Both the position numbers and the translations under genes were made by a program. A DNA stretch of 64,000 bases. Origin: Gemmatimonadales bacterium. GTDB lineage: Bacteria > Gemmatimonadota > Gemmatimonadetes > Gemmatimonadales > GWC2-71-9. The notes beneath the pieces were generated by a model, which was not told the origin of the DNA, did no database searches, and saw only the letters and a program-made list of their open reading frames with translations. The stretch lies in the NCBI GenBank assembly GCA_036500345.1, contig DASYCE010000025.1, forward strand, positions 46,717-110,716. Direction: 5' to 3'. Shown piece after piece: positions 1 through 9,246 of the stretch; position 1 is the stretch's first letter; each line of letters opens with the position of its first letter.

Positions 1-217
1 CCCACCCTCGCAACGCCGCGGTCACCCGCCGCCATGGCTCGATCTGGTGAGGGAGCAGGAACGCCGGCGCCGCCGCGTTCGGCAATTCTGCCCTCTCTGC
101 GTCGGCGATGCGCTGCAGCGTCGTCGCGAGCGGATGGGTGGTGAGAGAGGCAGCGCCCATCTCCGCCGGATGCGCAACCGATCGGAGCGCTTCAGCGACG
201 ACGCGCGGCCACGGCAT
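1..217 (-). CDS. Probable SNF2-type helicase, N-terminal part (runs off the window)
   Basis: An open frame starts at an ATG at 217-215, overlaps the end of the preceding methyltransferase gene by about 26 bases, and stays open to the window edge (72 codons). The visible protein begins MPWPRVVAEALR and ends with LLPHQIEPWRRVTAALRGWG. A 'LLPHQ..AW.R....LR..GG' segment just before the expected Walker A is characteristic of SNF2/DEAD-like helicases found beside restriction and defence methyltransferases. The ATP-binding motifs lie outside the window, so the family call is an inference. The overlapping start implies translational coupling with the methyltransferase. Confidence 0.5.
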   Translation of the reverse strand, partial: MPWPRVVAEALRSVAHPAEMGAASLTTHPLATTLQRIADAERAELPNAAAPAFLLPHQIEPWRRVTAALRGW

Positions 218-3134
218 CGAATAACTGGCGTTCTGACGTCGAAAGATCGAGCAATTGCGCGACGTGCGAATCGAGTGCGTCCTGTACGTCGTGGCCGGCC
301 GCCGTATGGCAGAATGCCGCGAGGACCGGATCGCCCAACGCGACCGCTGGCAGTGGAATCGCGCCGACGGCCCGGGCGGCATAGCGCGCGCATCCGCCGG
401 CCGCCGGTTCCGCCACGAGCCGAGCCAGCACGCGAATCGGTGTGGCATTCAGCCACGCCGCGAGCGACGCGGCGATGAGTTCCGACCGGACCGCCGCGAC
501 ATAGCAGCTGTTGAGCGGAACGTCGGACGATCGCCACACCACGGCGGCTTGCAACGTCGGAGCGAGGTCTCGCCATATCACGCGGTGGGGCGCTGTCGCA
601 GCGCGCGTTCGGAACAGCTGCCACCAGGGCCCGTTGTGATGATCAGCGCGACGCTTGAGTCGCAACGCATGAGTCTCGAGATATTCCGCGACCGGCGTGG
701 GAAGCGTCTCCCACGGAACGCCGCGGTCGTCCGCCGGCCAGAGTACCATCGTGCCGGCCGGCGCAGAGAACGGCCTGATGTCTCGTCCCCTGATTGCCGG
801 GCGTCCCCACGCGTGCAGTGCCGCCGGCGGATCGATGAATGCCGCATTGGCGCCGGTCTTGAGTCCCAGCTGCGCCGCGACATGCTCCGATAGCGGCGGA
901 TGCTCGCGCGACAGTCGTGCGGCGATGCGATGGATCTCGGGTGACCCGAGGCTCCACGTCGCAGCGCTCCCCCACTGCTGCTGCGGTGCAGTCGGTGCGT
1001 CGCGGGTCAGCCCGAGACGGACGCGATCCGTTGCCGACGGCGGTCGCCGGCTGGCGATCAGCGCAAGCGGATACGTTGTCGCGTCGAAGCCGGCGCGCGG
1101 ATCGTCGGCGAGGTCGGCCACACAATGGAGCGATGTCTTGGTCGCCAGTGACGCTCTGGCGGCGGCACCATAATTCGCCGTGGCGATCTTGGCTGGGACC
1201 AGCAACGCCACGGTGCCGTCCGGCGCTGCCAGTTCGACGCTCCGCTCCATGAAGGCAATCGCGATATCGGGGAGATGTTGCCACCCCGTTCCGCTGCCGC
1301 GCCACCAGCGATACCGCTGCATGAGGGTGTCTCGAGTCGACGGCGCCAGTCGCTCGGCCCGGATCCACGGGGGATTGCCCAGGACGAGATCAAACCCGCC
1401 GCGGCGTGCGAAGACGGGAGCAAACGCCGTCCGGATGGCGAATGGCGCGGAAGACGCATCACGCGCCAGACGGCGAAGCTCCGCGCGACACCTCCACATT
1501 GCCGCTCGGAGGGTGACCAGTTCGCGCCGACCGGCGGTGCCGACACGATGTCGTCCGCCGAAGAGAGTCGGAGCGCGTGCTGCCGCAAGCCACTGGGCGA
1601 TGTCCTGCTGCAATTGATCTCGGCGCTGCTCGAGCGCCTCGAGGACTGCCCGTCGCTCACTCGCGCGGGCGGAAGTGATCGCAGCACGTTTCGGTTGCCC
1701 ATGCATTCCATCGATCGACCGCTGACGGGCAGCAATCAACTGCGCGGCGCGACGGCCGACCGTCTCATGATGGAGTGGATCGATCAGCGTGTCGCCCGCT
1801 CGCACCCTGGCGTCGAGATTCGGCAGTGGCGGAATCTCCGCAATCGATCGGCCGCGCATCGCTCGCAGGACTTCGAGCCAGAGCCGGAGTTCGCAGAGCC
1901 GTACCGCATCCGGATGTCGGTCGACACCATAGAGTCGGCGGGTGACGAGAAAGCGAGTGCGCCCGGCATGCCGAGGACCCGGCCCGTGAAGGATCGCCAG
2001 CGCACCGACCAGAAACGCGCCCGATCCCACCGCGGGATCGAGCACGGCCACGTCGAGCAGCGTCCGGCGCAACACGGGGTCTGGATCGTCGAGCGATCTG
2101 GCGAGTTCCGATTCTCCCCGGGGCATTCGCCACGCGAGGTGGCACGTCAAGGCGTCCCGCACCAGTGCCTCGACCAGCGCCGGTGGCGTGAAGAACGTGC
2201 CATGCTCCTTGCGTTCCGCAGGTTGCATGACTCCTTCGAACACGCGACCAAGGAGTTCCGGGGCGACTCGTCCATCGTCGGCATCGGCATCGAGCGTCAC
2301 GTCGACCCGCTCGACCAACGCTTCGAACGCATGCTGCCAGTACGAAACGGGAAGTCGCATCTTGATTCGCCGCTCAATCACGTGTGGTTCGAACAGGCCG
2401 CCGTTGAGGAACGGAACTGCACCAAAGGACCGCGCGAGCGCACTTCGTTCGTGAGCGGGCCGATTGAGCGTGCCGAAGAAGAGCGGATCGAGGAAATAGC
2501 GTGTGGGGTCACGACGAGCAGCAGCGCACCGGTCGAAGCCATCGAGCAGGAAGCGCGGATTCCCGTCGAGCCAGCCTTCCGATTCGACGAACCGCAGAAA
2601 GAGAAGGCGAGTCAGCTGGGCCAGGGTCCATGCGTGACGATCTTCCAGCCGGACCGACCGCGGGAGCATCTCCACGCCGGCGCGAATCAGGCCGTGAAGG
2701 AGACGAAATGTTCTGCGGCCTTCGGCATCGACGTCGAGCGCCTCGGCGAACGCGACCGCCTGCTCCAGCGACGTGACGGAGGCAGCTCGCACCGCGCGAG
2801 CAAGCCGGCGGAATGGCAGCGCCATGACGTCGCCGCGGAGCATTGCGACCGGACGCATCGGATGGACATTGATCACCGCACTCCAGCGATCGGTTGCCGG
2901 GTCCGATCCGACGACCAATCCAAGCCTCCCGCACCGAGCTAAACGTCTGGCGGTGTGGACCGTCTCATGTGAGGAACCGATGACGCCCCAGACGTCCAGC
3001 GCCGCCAGCGTACCGATCGCGGCAATCGGAATCGGGCCGAGAAACACTCGCGGAAGGGCCAACGCTTCGCCACCGAGATGGCGAACGAGCGCGGCGAACT
3101 CCGCCATCGACTCGGCCTTCGACGAGGATTCCAT
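192..3134 (-). CDS. Eco57I-like N6-adenine DNA methyltransferase / type IIG-like protein
   Basis: A 980-residue protein of the Eco57I/TaqI/PglX kind, expected to transfer a methyl group from S-adenosylmethionine to adenine in DNA. Visible landmarks in order are LFLRFVESEGWL (about 178-189) and PFLNGGLFE (241-249), both common in type IIG and BREX methylases, HGTFFTPPALVEALV (311-325), the SAM-binding motif DPAVGSGAF (366-374) and the catalytic NPPW (587-590). The C-terminal third looks like a target-recognition region. I do not see a convincing PD-(D/E)XK nuclease motif in the first 170 residues, so cleavage activity is unproven. It overlaps a probable SNF2 helicase gene downstream, which fits a restriction or DISARM-like defence locus. 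Antisense open frames across this gene are shadows. Confidence 0.85.
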   Translation of the reverse strand: MESSSKAESMAEFAALVRHLGGEALALPRVFLGPIPIAAIGTLAALDVWGVIGSSHETVHTARRLARCGRLGLVVGSDPATDRWSAVINVHPMRPVAMLRGDVMALPFRRLARAVRAASVTSLEQAVAFAEALDVDAEGRRTFRLLHGLIRAGVEMLPRSVRLEDRHAWTLAQLTRLLFLRFVESEGWLDGNPRFLLDGFDRCAAARRDPTRYFLDPLFFGTLNRPAHERSALARSFGAVPFLNGGLFEPHVIERRIKMRLPVSYWQHAFEALVERVDVTLDADADDGRVAPELLGRVFEGVMQPAERKEHGTFFTPPALVEALVRDALTCHLAWRMPRGESELARSLDDPDPVLRRTLLDVAVLDPAVGSGAFLVGALAILHGPGPRHAGRTRFLVTRRLYGVDRHPDAVRLCELRLWLEVLRAMRGRSIAEIPPLPNLDARVRAGDTLIDPLHHETVGRRAAQLIAARQRSIDGMHGQPKRAAITSARASERRAVLEALEQRRDQLQQDIAQWLAAARAPTLFGGRHRVGTAGRRELVTLRAAMWRCRAELRRLARDASSAPFAIRTAFAPVFARRGGFDLVLGNPPWIRAERLAPSTRDTLMQRYRWWRGSGTGWQHLPDIAIAFMERSVELAAPDGTVALLVPAKIATANYGAAARASLATKTSLHCVADLADDPRAGFDATTYPLALIASRRPPSATDRVRLGLTRDAPTAPQQQWGSAATWSLGSPEIHRIAARLSREHPPLSEHVAAQLGLKTGANAAFIDPPAALHAWGRPAIRGRDIRPFSAPAGTMVLWPADDRGVPWETLPTPVAEYLETHALRLKRRADHHNGPWWQLFRTRAATAPHRVIWRDLAPTLQAAVVWRSSDVPLNSCYVAAVRSELIAASLAAWLNATPIRVLARLVAEPAAGGCARYAARAVGAIPLPAVALGDPVLAAFCHTAAGHDVQDALDSHVAQLLDLSTSERQLFDAVAARRR

Positions 3135-3248
3135 GCGGGTAGACTCGCAGCCCGCGATCGTTGGGACGGTGCGAAAGTCGGCTGACCGGTACTTGGCGAC
3201 GCGGAACTTCGTTCCAGGTCACGCCGTACCGTGAATTCGGAGGTATCA

Positions 3249-4139
3249 ATGCGGATGCAACTGAGCGTGGCGGCGCTGCTGTTATTCCCAGGCGCCCTCG
3301 CCGCACAATCGTCGATGGCGATGGATCACGGTCAGATGATGATCATGAACCATCCACTGACGCAGAAGGCGAAAGACCAGATCGCCGAAGCCCGCAGGGT
3401 CGCGTCGCAACTCGACTCGCCCGAAAAAGCCCGCGCCGCCGGGTACCGGCCGCGGTTTGGCGATGTCCCGATGCAGGGAGAGCACTGGAGCAATCCCGCG
3501 CTCGTCCTGAGCGGCGAGTTTGACATCGAGCATCCGCCGACGCTGATGTTCGCGCCGATCGGTGGCGCGCAGAAGCTCGTGGGTGTGGCGTACACCTACG
3601 AAGTGAAGACCGGGGCACCGACCCCGGATGGGTTCGACGGGGCGGCGATGTGGCACGAACATCCAGCGCTGTCGATCCCGGGCCATCGGCTGGTGATGAC
3701 GCACGTCTGGTTCATCGATTCGCCGTACGGGCCATTCGCTCACGACAATCCGGAGCTCGCCTTCCTCGAGCGTGGCATCAGCTATCCTCCCGATGGATGG
3801 CTCGATGCCGAGACCACGCGCCAGGTGGCGCTGGCGATCTCGCTGGGAAACCGACCGCTCGCCGCCGCTCGTCGATTCAACGCCGGACCGCGCAACGATT
3901 CGCTGCTGAAGGTCTTCCTGTCCGAGCGGGATACCGTGGACGCCGAAGCGGCTCGGCTCGAAGCGGCGCGTGTTGCGGGGAAGCGGGATGTCTATCGAAC
4001 AGTCGCCGCGCAGATCGCGCAGGATGGCGACGCGATGCTGGCGGTCATCAAGGAGATACCGGCCGATCCGGTGTCGCGGGCCATCTTCTCCCGTCTCCTC
4101 GACGAAGCGCTCGCCGGCCACTCGACCACGACACCGTAG
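3249..4139 (+). CDS. Secreted His/Met-rich protein of unknown function
   Basis: A 296-residue protein with a clear Sec signal peptide (MRMQLSVAALLLFPGALAAQ, cleavage near residue 19). The ATG at 3249 is chosen because GGAGG at 3239-3243 sits five bases upstream; a GTG at 3231 is poorer. The mature N-terminus is rich in methionine and histidine (MAMDHGQMMIMNHP), which could bind copper or another metal. The central part has WHEHP and PYGPFAHDNPE segments. I do not recognise the family. It stands alone, divergent from the methyltransferase gene. Confidence 0.8.
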   Translation: MRMQLSVAALLLFPGALAAQSSMAMDHGQMMIMNHPLTQKAKDQIAEARRVASQLDSPEKARAAGYRPRFGDVPMQGEHWSNPALVLSGEFDIEHPPTLMFAPIGGAQKLVGVAYTYEVKTGAPTPDGFDGAAMWHEHPALSIPGHRLVMTHVWFIDSPYGPFAHDNPELAFLERGISYPPDGWLDAETTRQVALAISLGNRPLAAARRFNAGPRNDSLLKVFLSERDTVDAEAARLEAARVAGKRDVYRTVAAQIAQDGDAMLAVIKEIPADPVSRAIFSRLLDEALAGHSTTTP

Positions 4140-4144
4140 CCCGG

Positions 4145-4705
4145 CTAGCGGCCGTTTTTCCCCGCGATCGGTTCGAGCTCGGCTTCGAGACCTTCCAGCT
4201 GGCGGCCGAGATCCTCGGCATTCGTCTCGGTGAGCAGCTGGCCATCGCGGTCCTTGAGGAGCAGCGAGGCGACCAGCGCGTCGGTGTATCCCACCACGGC
4301 CGCGGCAATGCCGCGATCGACGATCGCATTGAGCCGGAGAAAGACGGCGACCGCTCGGCGGGGCCGCATCGCCGCCACGAAGGGCCCGATGTACTTGATC
4401 AACAGGACCCGCAGTTGCTGCAGTTCCTCCACCACTTCGCCCGCCGCCAGTCCGCGCGCGGCGGCGCTCCGTCCGTAATGTTCCAGCACGTGCTGCCAGA
4501 CGAGCTTGGCTTCGCGCTTCAGTGGCCCTAGCATTTCCACCAGCGTCTCGATCACCAGACGGAACTGGCGCTCGAGCGTGGCGCGTGGAATGGTGCTGGA
4601 GCCGGCGCGGTCGACCAGCCAGTCGGCCCATTCGGCCGCCATCGCATCGCGCGCATCGAGCGTGGCCTTTGCTGCGGCCAGCTGTGTGGGGTGGGACGAA
4701 CGCAA
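4145..4705 (-). CDS. RsbRD N-terminal-like (globin-fold sensor type) protein
   Basis: A 186-residue, largely alpha-helical protein starting MRSSHPTQLAAAKATLDARD. I prefer the TTG at 4705 because GGAG (4717-4714 on the minus strand) is eight bases upstream. The in-frame ATG at 4753 would share its CATG with the divergent ldcA start and has no ribosome site. The helices (WADWLVDRAG, LVIETLVEML, ELQQLRVLLIKYIGPFV) resemble the RsbRD_N domain found at the front of stressosome and two-component proteins, but no STAS or kinase domain follows. Function is inferred from this weak resemblance. Confidence 0.65.
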   Translation of the reverse strand: MRSSHPTQLAAAKATLDARDAMAAEWADWLVDRAGSSTIPRATLERQFRLVIETLVEMLGPLKREAKLVWQHVLEHYGRSAAARGLAAGEVVEELQQLRVLLIKYIGPFVAAMRPRRAVAVFLRLNAIVDRGIAAAVVGYTDALVASLLLKDRDGQLLTETNAEDLGRQLEGLEAELEPIAGKNGR

Positions 4706-4751
4706 TCGATCGTCTCCAGAACAGAGTGGATCAATCGTAATCGGACTCTCC

Positions 4752-5711
4752 ATGACACCCAAGCCGATCCTTCCTCCCAGACTCCGACCCGGCGCGCGCG
4801 TAGCACTCATCGCGCCGTCGGGGCCGTTGCTCGAGCGCGATCATCTGGCGCGCGGTGAAGCGCTCTGCCGCGCCCTGGGCTACGCACCACGGGTGATGCC
4901 CAACGCCGGCGCCGTGCACGGATACCTCGCCGGGACCGACGCCGAACGACTCGCCGACCTCAACGCTGCGCTTATCGATCCGTCGATTGATGCGGTCTGG
5001 TGTCTCCGCGGCGGCGACGGACTCAACCGCATTCTCGATCGGGTCGACTTCGACGGCTTCGCGGCGCAGCCCAAACCGGTAATCGGCTATTCGGACATCA
5101 CGCTCCTGCTTCTCGCATTGATGCGCGAGACCGGCGTGGTGGCGTTCCACGGTCCGATGGCGCGTTCCGCGATGCCGGAGTTTTCGCGGCATCATTTCGA
5201 CCTGGTCCTCACCAACCCCGAGCCGGCAGGAGAACTTGGTCGGCTACAACCGGATCCAGCGATCCTGATTCCCGAACGCGGCCGCATCGTCACGGTGATT
5301 CCAGGCTGCGCAGTCGGGACGCTCGTTGGCGGCAATCTCACGCTGCTGCAGGCACTCATCGGCACGCGCTATTTCCCCGATCTCACCGGGGCAATCCTTT
5401 TTCTCGAGGAGATCGGCGAAGACCTCTACCGCATCGACCGCATGCTGGCGCACCTGCAGATGGCCGGTCTCCTGGCGGGCCTCGCGGGTGTCGCGATCGG
5501 TCGCCTGTCGCGGATGAGGCACGCAACGGTGGAAGGGGCGTTCGGACTCGATCAGGTGCTGCGAAATTACTTCGAACGACTCAACATTCCTGTCGCGCAC
5601 GGGTTTCCGATCGGTCACATTCGCGAGCAATGGACGCTGCCGATCGGCGTGCGAGCCGCACTCGATGCGACCGCCGGCGCACTCTCGCTCCTCGAGGCTG
5701 CGGTCTGCTGA
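4752..5711 (+). CDS. ldcA: Muramoyl-tetrapeptide (LD-) carboxypeptidase, peptidase family S66
   Basis: A 319-residue cytoplasmic serine peptidase that removes the terminal D-alanine from recycled murein tetrapeptides. The S66 hallmarks are visible: nucleophile Ser114 in GYSDIT, the glutamate in FLEEIGE (about 219) and His289 in IGHI. The N-terminal strand ALIAPSGP and the CLRGGDG turn are also typical. The length fits the family. Its stop codon overlaps the start of the following hydrolase (TGATG), so the two are probably co-translated. The start codon is fixed by the conserved N-terminus. Confidence 0.92.
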   Translation: MTPKPILPPRLRPGARVALIAPSGPLLERDHLARGEALCRALGYAPRVMPNAGAVHGYLAGTDAERLADLNAALIDPSIDAVWCLRGGDGLNRILDRVDFDGFAAQPKPVIGYSDITLLLLALMRETGVVAFHGPMARSAMPEFSRHHFDLVLTNPEPAGELGRLQPDPAILIPERGRIVTVIPGCAVGTLVGGNLTLLQALIGTRYFPDLTGAILFLEEIGEDLYRIDRMLAHLQMAGLLAGLAGVAIGRLSRMRHATVEGAFGLDQVLRNYFERLNIPVAHGFPIGHIREQWTLPIGVRAALDATAGALSLLEAAVC

Positions 5712-6547
5712 TGGCCACCACCATCCTCTCGCGTCATGAGCTTCCCGGCGCACTCGGCCCGATCCTGGTCGATGTGCGGACCGCCAATCGAACGACGGCG
5801 CAGCCGGCGATACTGGTGATGCATGGGTTCAAGGGATTCAAGGACTACGCATTCCTCCCGGTGATTTCCGAGCGGATTGCGCGCGCGGGGTTCACGGCCG
5901 TCACCTTTTCAGTGAGCGGCTCGGGTGTCGACCAGCACGGCAACTTCGTCTTTCCCGATCGCTTTGCCCACAACACTTACACTCGGGAATTCGCCGACAT
6001 CGCCGCCGTCCTCACTGCGCTGGATGACGGCACCCTCGCGCTCCCGCGACCGACTACCGTCGGTATCCTCGGCCATTCCCGCGGCGGCGGTGTCGTCATC
6101 TGCGTCGCGCGGGAGACGCCGCGAATCGCGGCCGTGGTGACATGGGCCGCGATCTCCACTGTTCGGCGCTACACCGACGCACAGGTCGAACTCTGGCGGC
6201 GCAGGCGAACGATGAGCGTCACCAACGCGCGGACGGGGCAGGTGCTCCCGATGGATTATGAAATTGTCGAGGACGTCCTCGCTCATCCGGATCGATTCGA
6301 CATCCTCGCCGCGGCTGCCGCACTGAAGCGGCCCTGGCTGCTGATCCACGGTGACGCGGATGAAACGGTCCCCGTCGCGGAGGCGCATGAGCTTGCGGCC
6401 GCAGCGCGAAATCCCGAGTTCGAGGCGTGCTTCATCGCGGGCGGAAGTCACACGTTTGGTGCGGTGCATCCCTGGGGCGGTGGCACGGCGGCCACGACCG
6501 AATTGTTCGACGCGACGGTGCGATTCTTCGCGCAGCATCTGCGCTGA
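5711..6547 (+). CDS. Alpha/beta hydrolase (dienelactone hydrolase-like)
   Basis: A 278-residue alpha/beta hydrolase. The oxyanion segment MHGFKGFKDY (about 37-46), the nucleophile Ser123 in GHSRGGG, an Asp in HGDADETVP (about 215-217) and His247 in GGSHTFG form a complete catalytic triad. There is no signal peptide, so it is probably a cytoplasmic esterase or hydrolase of unknown substrate. It starts one base inside the ldcA stop and is followed by a Nudix gene two bases after its own stop, so 4752-7134 looks like one operon. Confidence 0.85.
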   Translation: MATTILSRHELPGALGPILVDVRTANRTTAQPAILVMHGFKGFKDYAFLPVISERIARAGFTAVTFSVSGSGVDQHGNFVFPDRFAHNTYTREFADIAAVLTALDDGTLALPRPTTVGILGHSRGGGVVICVARETPRIAAVVTWAAISTVRRYTDAQVELWRRRRTMSVTNARTGQVLPMDYEIVEDVLAHPDRFDILAAAAALKRPWLLIHGDADETVPVAEAHELAAAARNPEFEACFIAGGSHTFGAVHPWGGGTAATTELFDATVRFFAQHLR

Positions 6548-6549
6548 TC

Positions 6550-7134
6550 ATGCCACTTGAACGGCTGATCGAACGGCTGCGTGCATCGACACCTCGACAC
6601 GCCGACGATCTCGACCGCCCGCGCGCCGCAGTCGCCCTCGCCCTTGCGCCGAACCCCGATCAGATCCTCCTCATCAGGAGAGCCGAGCGGGTCGGTGATC
6701 CGTGGTCGGGACATCTCGCGCTTCCGGGCGGCCGGCGGCAGGACGACGATCCCGATCTCCTTGCGACGGCGATTCGTGAGACGTTCGAGGAAACGGGAAT
6801 ACAGCTCCAGCGCGAATGGTGCGTCGCGCAGCTCGACGATCTCGTCCCCCGCACGCCGACCCTCCCGCCGATTGTGGTGCGTCCGTTCGTCTTTGTCATC
6901 GACCGCGCGCATGAACCGGGAACGAGCGGTGAAGTCGTCCAATCGATGTGGACCTCGATCGAGGCGCTCGCTCGCGCCGGAGTCGTCACGCGGCGGATCG
7001 ATGTCAAAGGATCACTTCGCGATGTCGCGGGATACGCGATCGGCGATGGCTTGCTCTGGGGAATGACGGAGCGGATCGTGACACCGGTGCTGGCACTCTG
7101 GGAGGAAGCGCGGTTGGGCACCCGGAAGACTTAG
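6550..7134 (+). CDS. Nudix hydrolase, CoA pyrophosphatase-like
   Basis: A 194-residue Nudix hydrolase. The Nudix box is recognisable in LPGGRRQDDDP...AIRETFEETGI; the spacing and the LALPGG lead-in resemble the CoA-diphosphatase (NudL/NUDT7) subgroup, in which the first acidic residue is shifted. It should hydrolyse a nucleoside diphosphate linked to another moiety, using Mg or Mn. The ATG at 6550 follows the previous stop by two bases. The exact substrate cannot be read from sequence. Confidence 0.85.
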   Translation: MPLERLIERLRASTPRHADDLDRPRAAVALALAPNPDQILLIRRAERVGDPWSGHLALPGGRRQDDDPDLLATAIRETFEETGIQLQREWCVAQLDDLVPRTPTLPPIVVRPFVFVIDRAHEPGTSGEVVQSMWTSIEALARAGVVTRRIDVKGSLRDVAGYAIGDGLLWGMTERIVTPVLALWEEARLGTRKT

Positions 7135-7145
7135 TGCTACAGCGA

Positions 7146-7174
7146 TTGACTTTGCTGTCTAACTAGACAACTAT
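7146..7174 (+). promoter_or_regulatory. mntR promoter with internal palindromic operator
   Basis: TTGACT (7146-7151) and AACTAT (7169-7174) are separated by 17 bases and form a plausible sigma-70 promoter. Between them lies the perfect inverted repeat TGTCTA-AC-TAGACA (7156-7169). An operator lodged between -35 and -10 of a DtxR/MntR-type gene is the classic arrangement for autorepression. The predicted transcript start falls at or next to the GTG start codon at 7181. Confidence 0.6.
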
Positions 7175-7180
7175 TTCGTC

Positions 7181-7858
7181 GTGCCTAAATATCTGGCCTC
7201 CGACCTCTCCCGCTCAGTCGAGGACTACCTCAAGGTCATCTACCACCTGACCGAAGCCGGTAAGTCGGCATCCACAAATGACATAGCTGAGTCCCTCGAC
7301 GTGGCAGCCCCGTCCGTGAGCGGGATGATCAAGCGACTCGCCGAGGCCGGACTCGTCGAGCATCTCCCGTACAAGGGCGTCACGCTCACCTCCGACGGTG
7401 CCCGTGCGGCACTCCAGATCCTTCGGCGCCACCGCATCATCGAGAGCTACCTCGTTTCGTCGCTCGGCTATAGCTGGGACAACGTCCACGACGAGGCCGA
7501 GCAGCTGGAGCACGCCGTCTCGGACGAACTGGTCGAACGGATGTCGCGGGCCCTGGGCGATCCGCGCTTCGATCCCCACGGCGATCCGATCCCGGCCGCC
7601 AATGGCCAGATGGCTCGAGTCGACACGACGCCGTTGCCGTCGGTCGTGATCGGTGAAACGGTGATCATTGCGCGCGTCGATACCGGCGCTGCCGATCGAC
7701 TGCGCTGGCTCGCGGACGCCGGCCTGATACCCGGCGCCTGTGTCACCATGCTCGAATTGCAGCCGTTCAACGGACCGATCACCCTTTCGCTCAATGGCGA
7801 CCGGCGCGTGATCGGGCGCGATCTCGCCCAGCAGATTCTCTGCGCCCGGACGCGCTGA
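7181..7858 (+). CDS. mntR: DtxR/MntR-family metal-dependent transcriptional repressor
   Basis: A 225-residue DtxR-family regulator. The N-terminal winged helix ([16 protein letters not shown], then [20 protein letters not shown]) is followed by the metal-binding/dimerisation helices containing HRIIESYL and [14 protein letters not shown], and by a C-terminal SH3-like FeoA domain (about 150-222). With Mn or Fe bound it should repress the operon that begins with itself and includes the Nramp transporter. It uses GTG as start with no Shine-Dalgarno sequence, consistent with a leaderless message. The stop overlaps the mntH start by one base. Confidence 0.9.
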   Translation: MPKYLASDLSRSVEDYLKVIYHLTEAGKSASTNDIAESLDVAAPSVSGMIKRLAEAGLVEHLPYKGVTLTSDGARAALQILRRHRIIESYLVSSLGYSWDNVHDEAEQLEHAVSDELVERMSRALGDPRFDPHGDPIPAANGQMARVDTTPLPSVVIGETVIIARVDTGAADRLRWLADAGLIPGACVTMLELQPFNGPITLSLNGDRRVIGRDLAQQILCARTR

Positions 7859-9246
7859 TGGACACGGCATCGAACCCGCCGGTCGCAAAGTTCGGTGACG
7901 ACGCCGCGACGGCGACCAGCTCGAATGGCTGGCGCCGCGGTCGTACCCGTCCCTCGCTGCCGGAATCGTTCCACACCGTTGATGTGCCGCGCACCGGATC
8001 GTGGTGGCGGAAGGCGCTCGCCTTCGCCGGCCCGGGATACATGGTGGCCGTGGGATACATGGATCCCGGCAACTGGGCGACCGATCTCGCCGGTGGCGCA
8101 CGATTCGGTTACCAGCTTCTCAGCGTCGTGCTCCTCTCCAATCTGATGGCGATTCTGCTGCAGTCCCTCGCCGTCAAGCTTGGCATCGTGACCGGTCGCG
8201 ACCTGGCGCAGGCGTGCCGCGATCACTTTTCCCGACCAGTCTCCTTCGCCCTGTGGGTCCTGTGCGAGATCGCCATCGCTGCCTGCGACCTCGCCGAGGT
8301 GATCGGTTCGGCGATCGCGCTCAATCTCCTCTTTCATATTCCGCTGGTGGCCGGCGTGCTGCTCACGTCGCTCGACGTGCTGCTGATCCTCCTGTTGCAA
8401 CAGCGCGGATATCGCTGGCTCGAGGCTTTCATCATCGCGCTCGTCGCCATGGTCGGCCTCTGCTTTGCCGCCGAGATGGTCTTCTCGCATCCGAGCCTCG
8501 CCCACGTGGCACGCGGGCTCATTCCGTCGGGACAGCTCGTCACCGATCCCGCCATGCTGTTCATCGCCATCGCGATTCTCGGCGCTACCGTGATGCCGCA
8601 CAATCTCTACCTCCACTCCGCCATCGTGCAGACGCGGCGCATTGGAGCGGATTCGGCGTCAAAGCGTGAGGCAATCCAGCACAGCACCATCGATTCGACC
8701 GTCGCCCTCGGCATCGCCTTCTTCATCAACGCCGCGATCCTGGTCCTGGCCGCCGCAACCTTCCATGGCACCGGGCACGACAACGTCGCCGATATCGGTG
8801 ATGCTCATCGGCTGCTGAGCCCGTTGCTGGGAACGTCGCTTGCGAGCGTGCTCTTCGCGATAGCGCTGCTGGCATCTGGACAGAATTCCACCATCACGGG
8901 GACCCTCGCGGGGCAGATCGTGATGGAAGGCTTTCTCGACATCCGGCTGCCGCCGTGGCTCCGGCGGCTGATTACCCGGTTGCTCGCCATCATCCCGGCC
9001 GTGATCGTCACGATCCTCTACGGTGAGAAGGGGATCGGCACGCTGCTCATCCTGAGTCAGGTGATCCTGTCGTTGCAGCTTTCGTTTGCGGTCATTCCGC
9101 TCGTCGCCTTCACCTCGTCCCGTCAGAAGATGGGAGCCTTCGTCAATCATCGCGTGACGGCAGCAGCGTCGTGGGTGGTGGCGATTGCAATCGCCGGCCT
9201 CAACGGATGGCTGGTCATCCAGATGGCGGGGAAGTGGTTCGCGTGA
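7858..9246 (+). CDS. mntH: Nramp-family divalent metal (Mn/Fe) transporter
   Basis: A 462-residue inner-membrane proton-coupled metal importer with about 11 membrane segments. The metal-site motifs are both present: DPGNW in segment 1 ([15 protein letters not shown]) and MPHN in segment 6 ([13 protein letters not shown]), followed by the conserved transport-loop region. About 55 hydrophilic residues precede the first helix. Gene order after a DtxR-type regulator points to manganese uptake controlled by that repressor. The stop codon overlaps the start of the next gene. Confidence 0.93.
   Translation: MDTASNPPVAKFGDDAATATSSNGWRRGRTRPSLPESFHTVDVPRTGSWWRKALAFAGPGYMVAVGYMDPGNWATDLAGGARFGYQLLSVVLLSNLMAILLQSLAVKLGIVTGRDLAQACRDHFSRPVSFALWVLCEIAIAACDLAEVIGSAIALNLLFHIPLVAGVLLTSLDVLLILLLQQRGYRWLEAFIIALVAMVGLCFAAEMVFSHPSLAHVARGLIPSGQLVTDPAMLFIAIAILGATVMPHNLYLHSAIVQTRRIGADSASKREAIQHSTIDSTVALGIAFFINAAILVLAAATFHGTGHDNVADIGDAHRLLSPLLGTSLASVLFAIALLASGQNSTITGTLAGQIVMEGFLDIRLPPWLRRLITRLLAIIPAVIVTILYGEKGIGTLLILSQVILSLQLSFAVIPLVAFTSSRQKMGAFVNHRVTAAASWVVAIAIAGLNGWLVIQMAGKWFA

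Noticed and set aside
22..624. 200-codon minus-strand frame
   Set aside because: Overlaps the methyltransferase in another frame and shows Arg/Ser-rich noise; the overlapping helicase frame is the credible one.
1275..2942. 555-codon open frame on the plus strand
   Set aside because: Antisense to the methyltransferase; composition rich in Arg, Glu, Pro without any domain, a shadow of high-GC coding.
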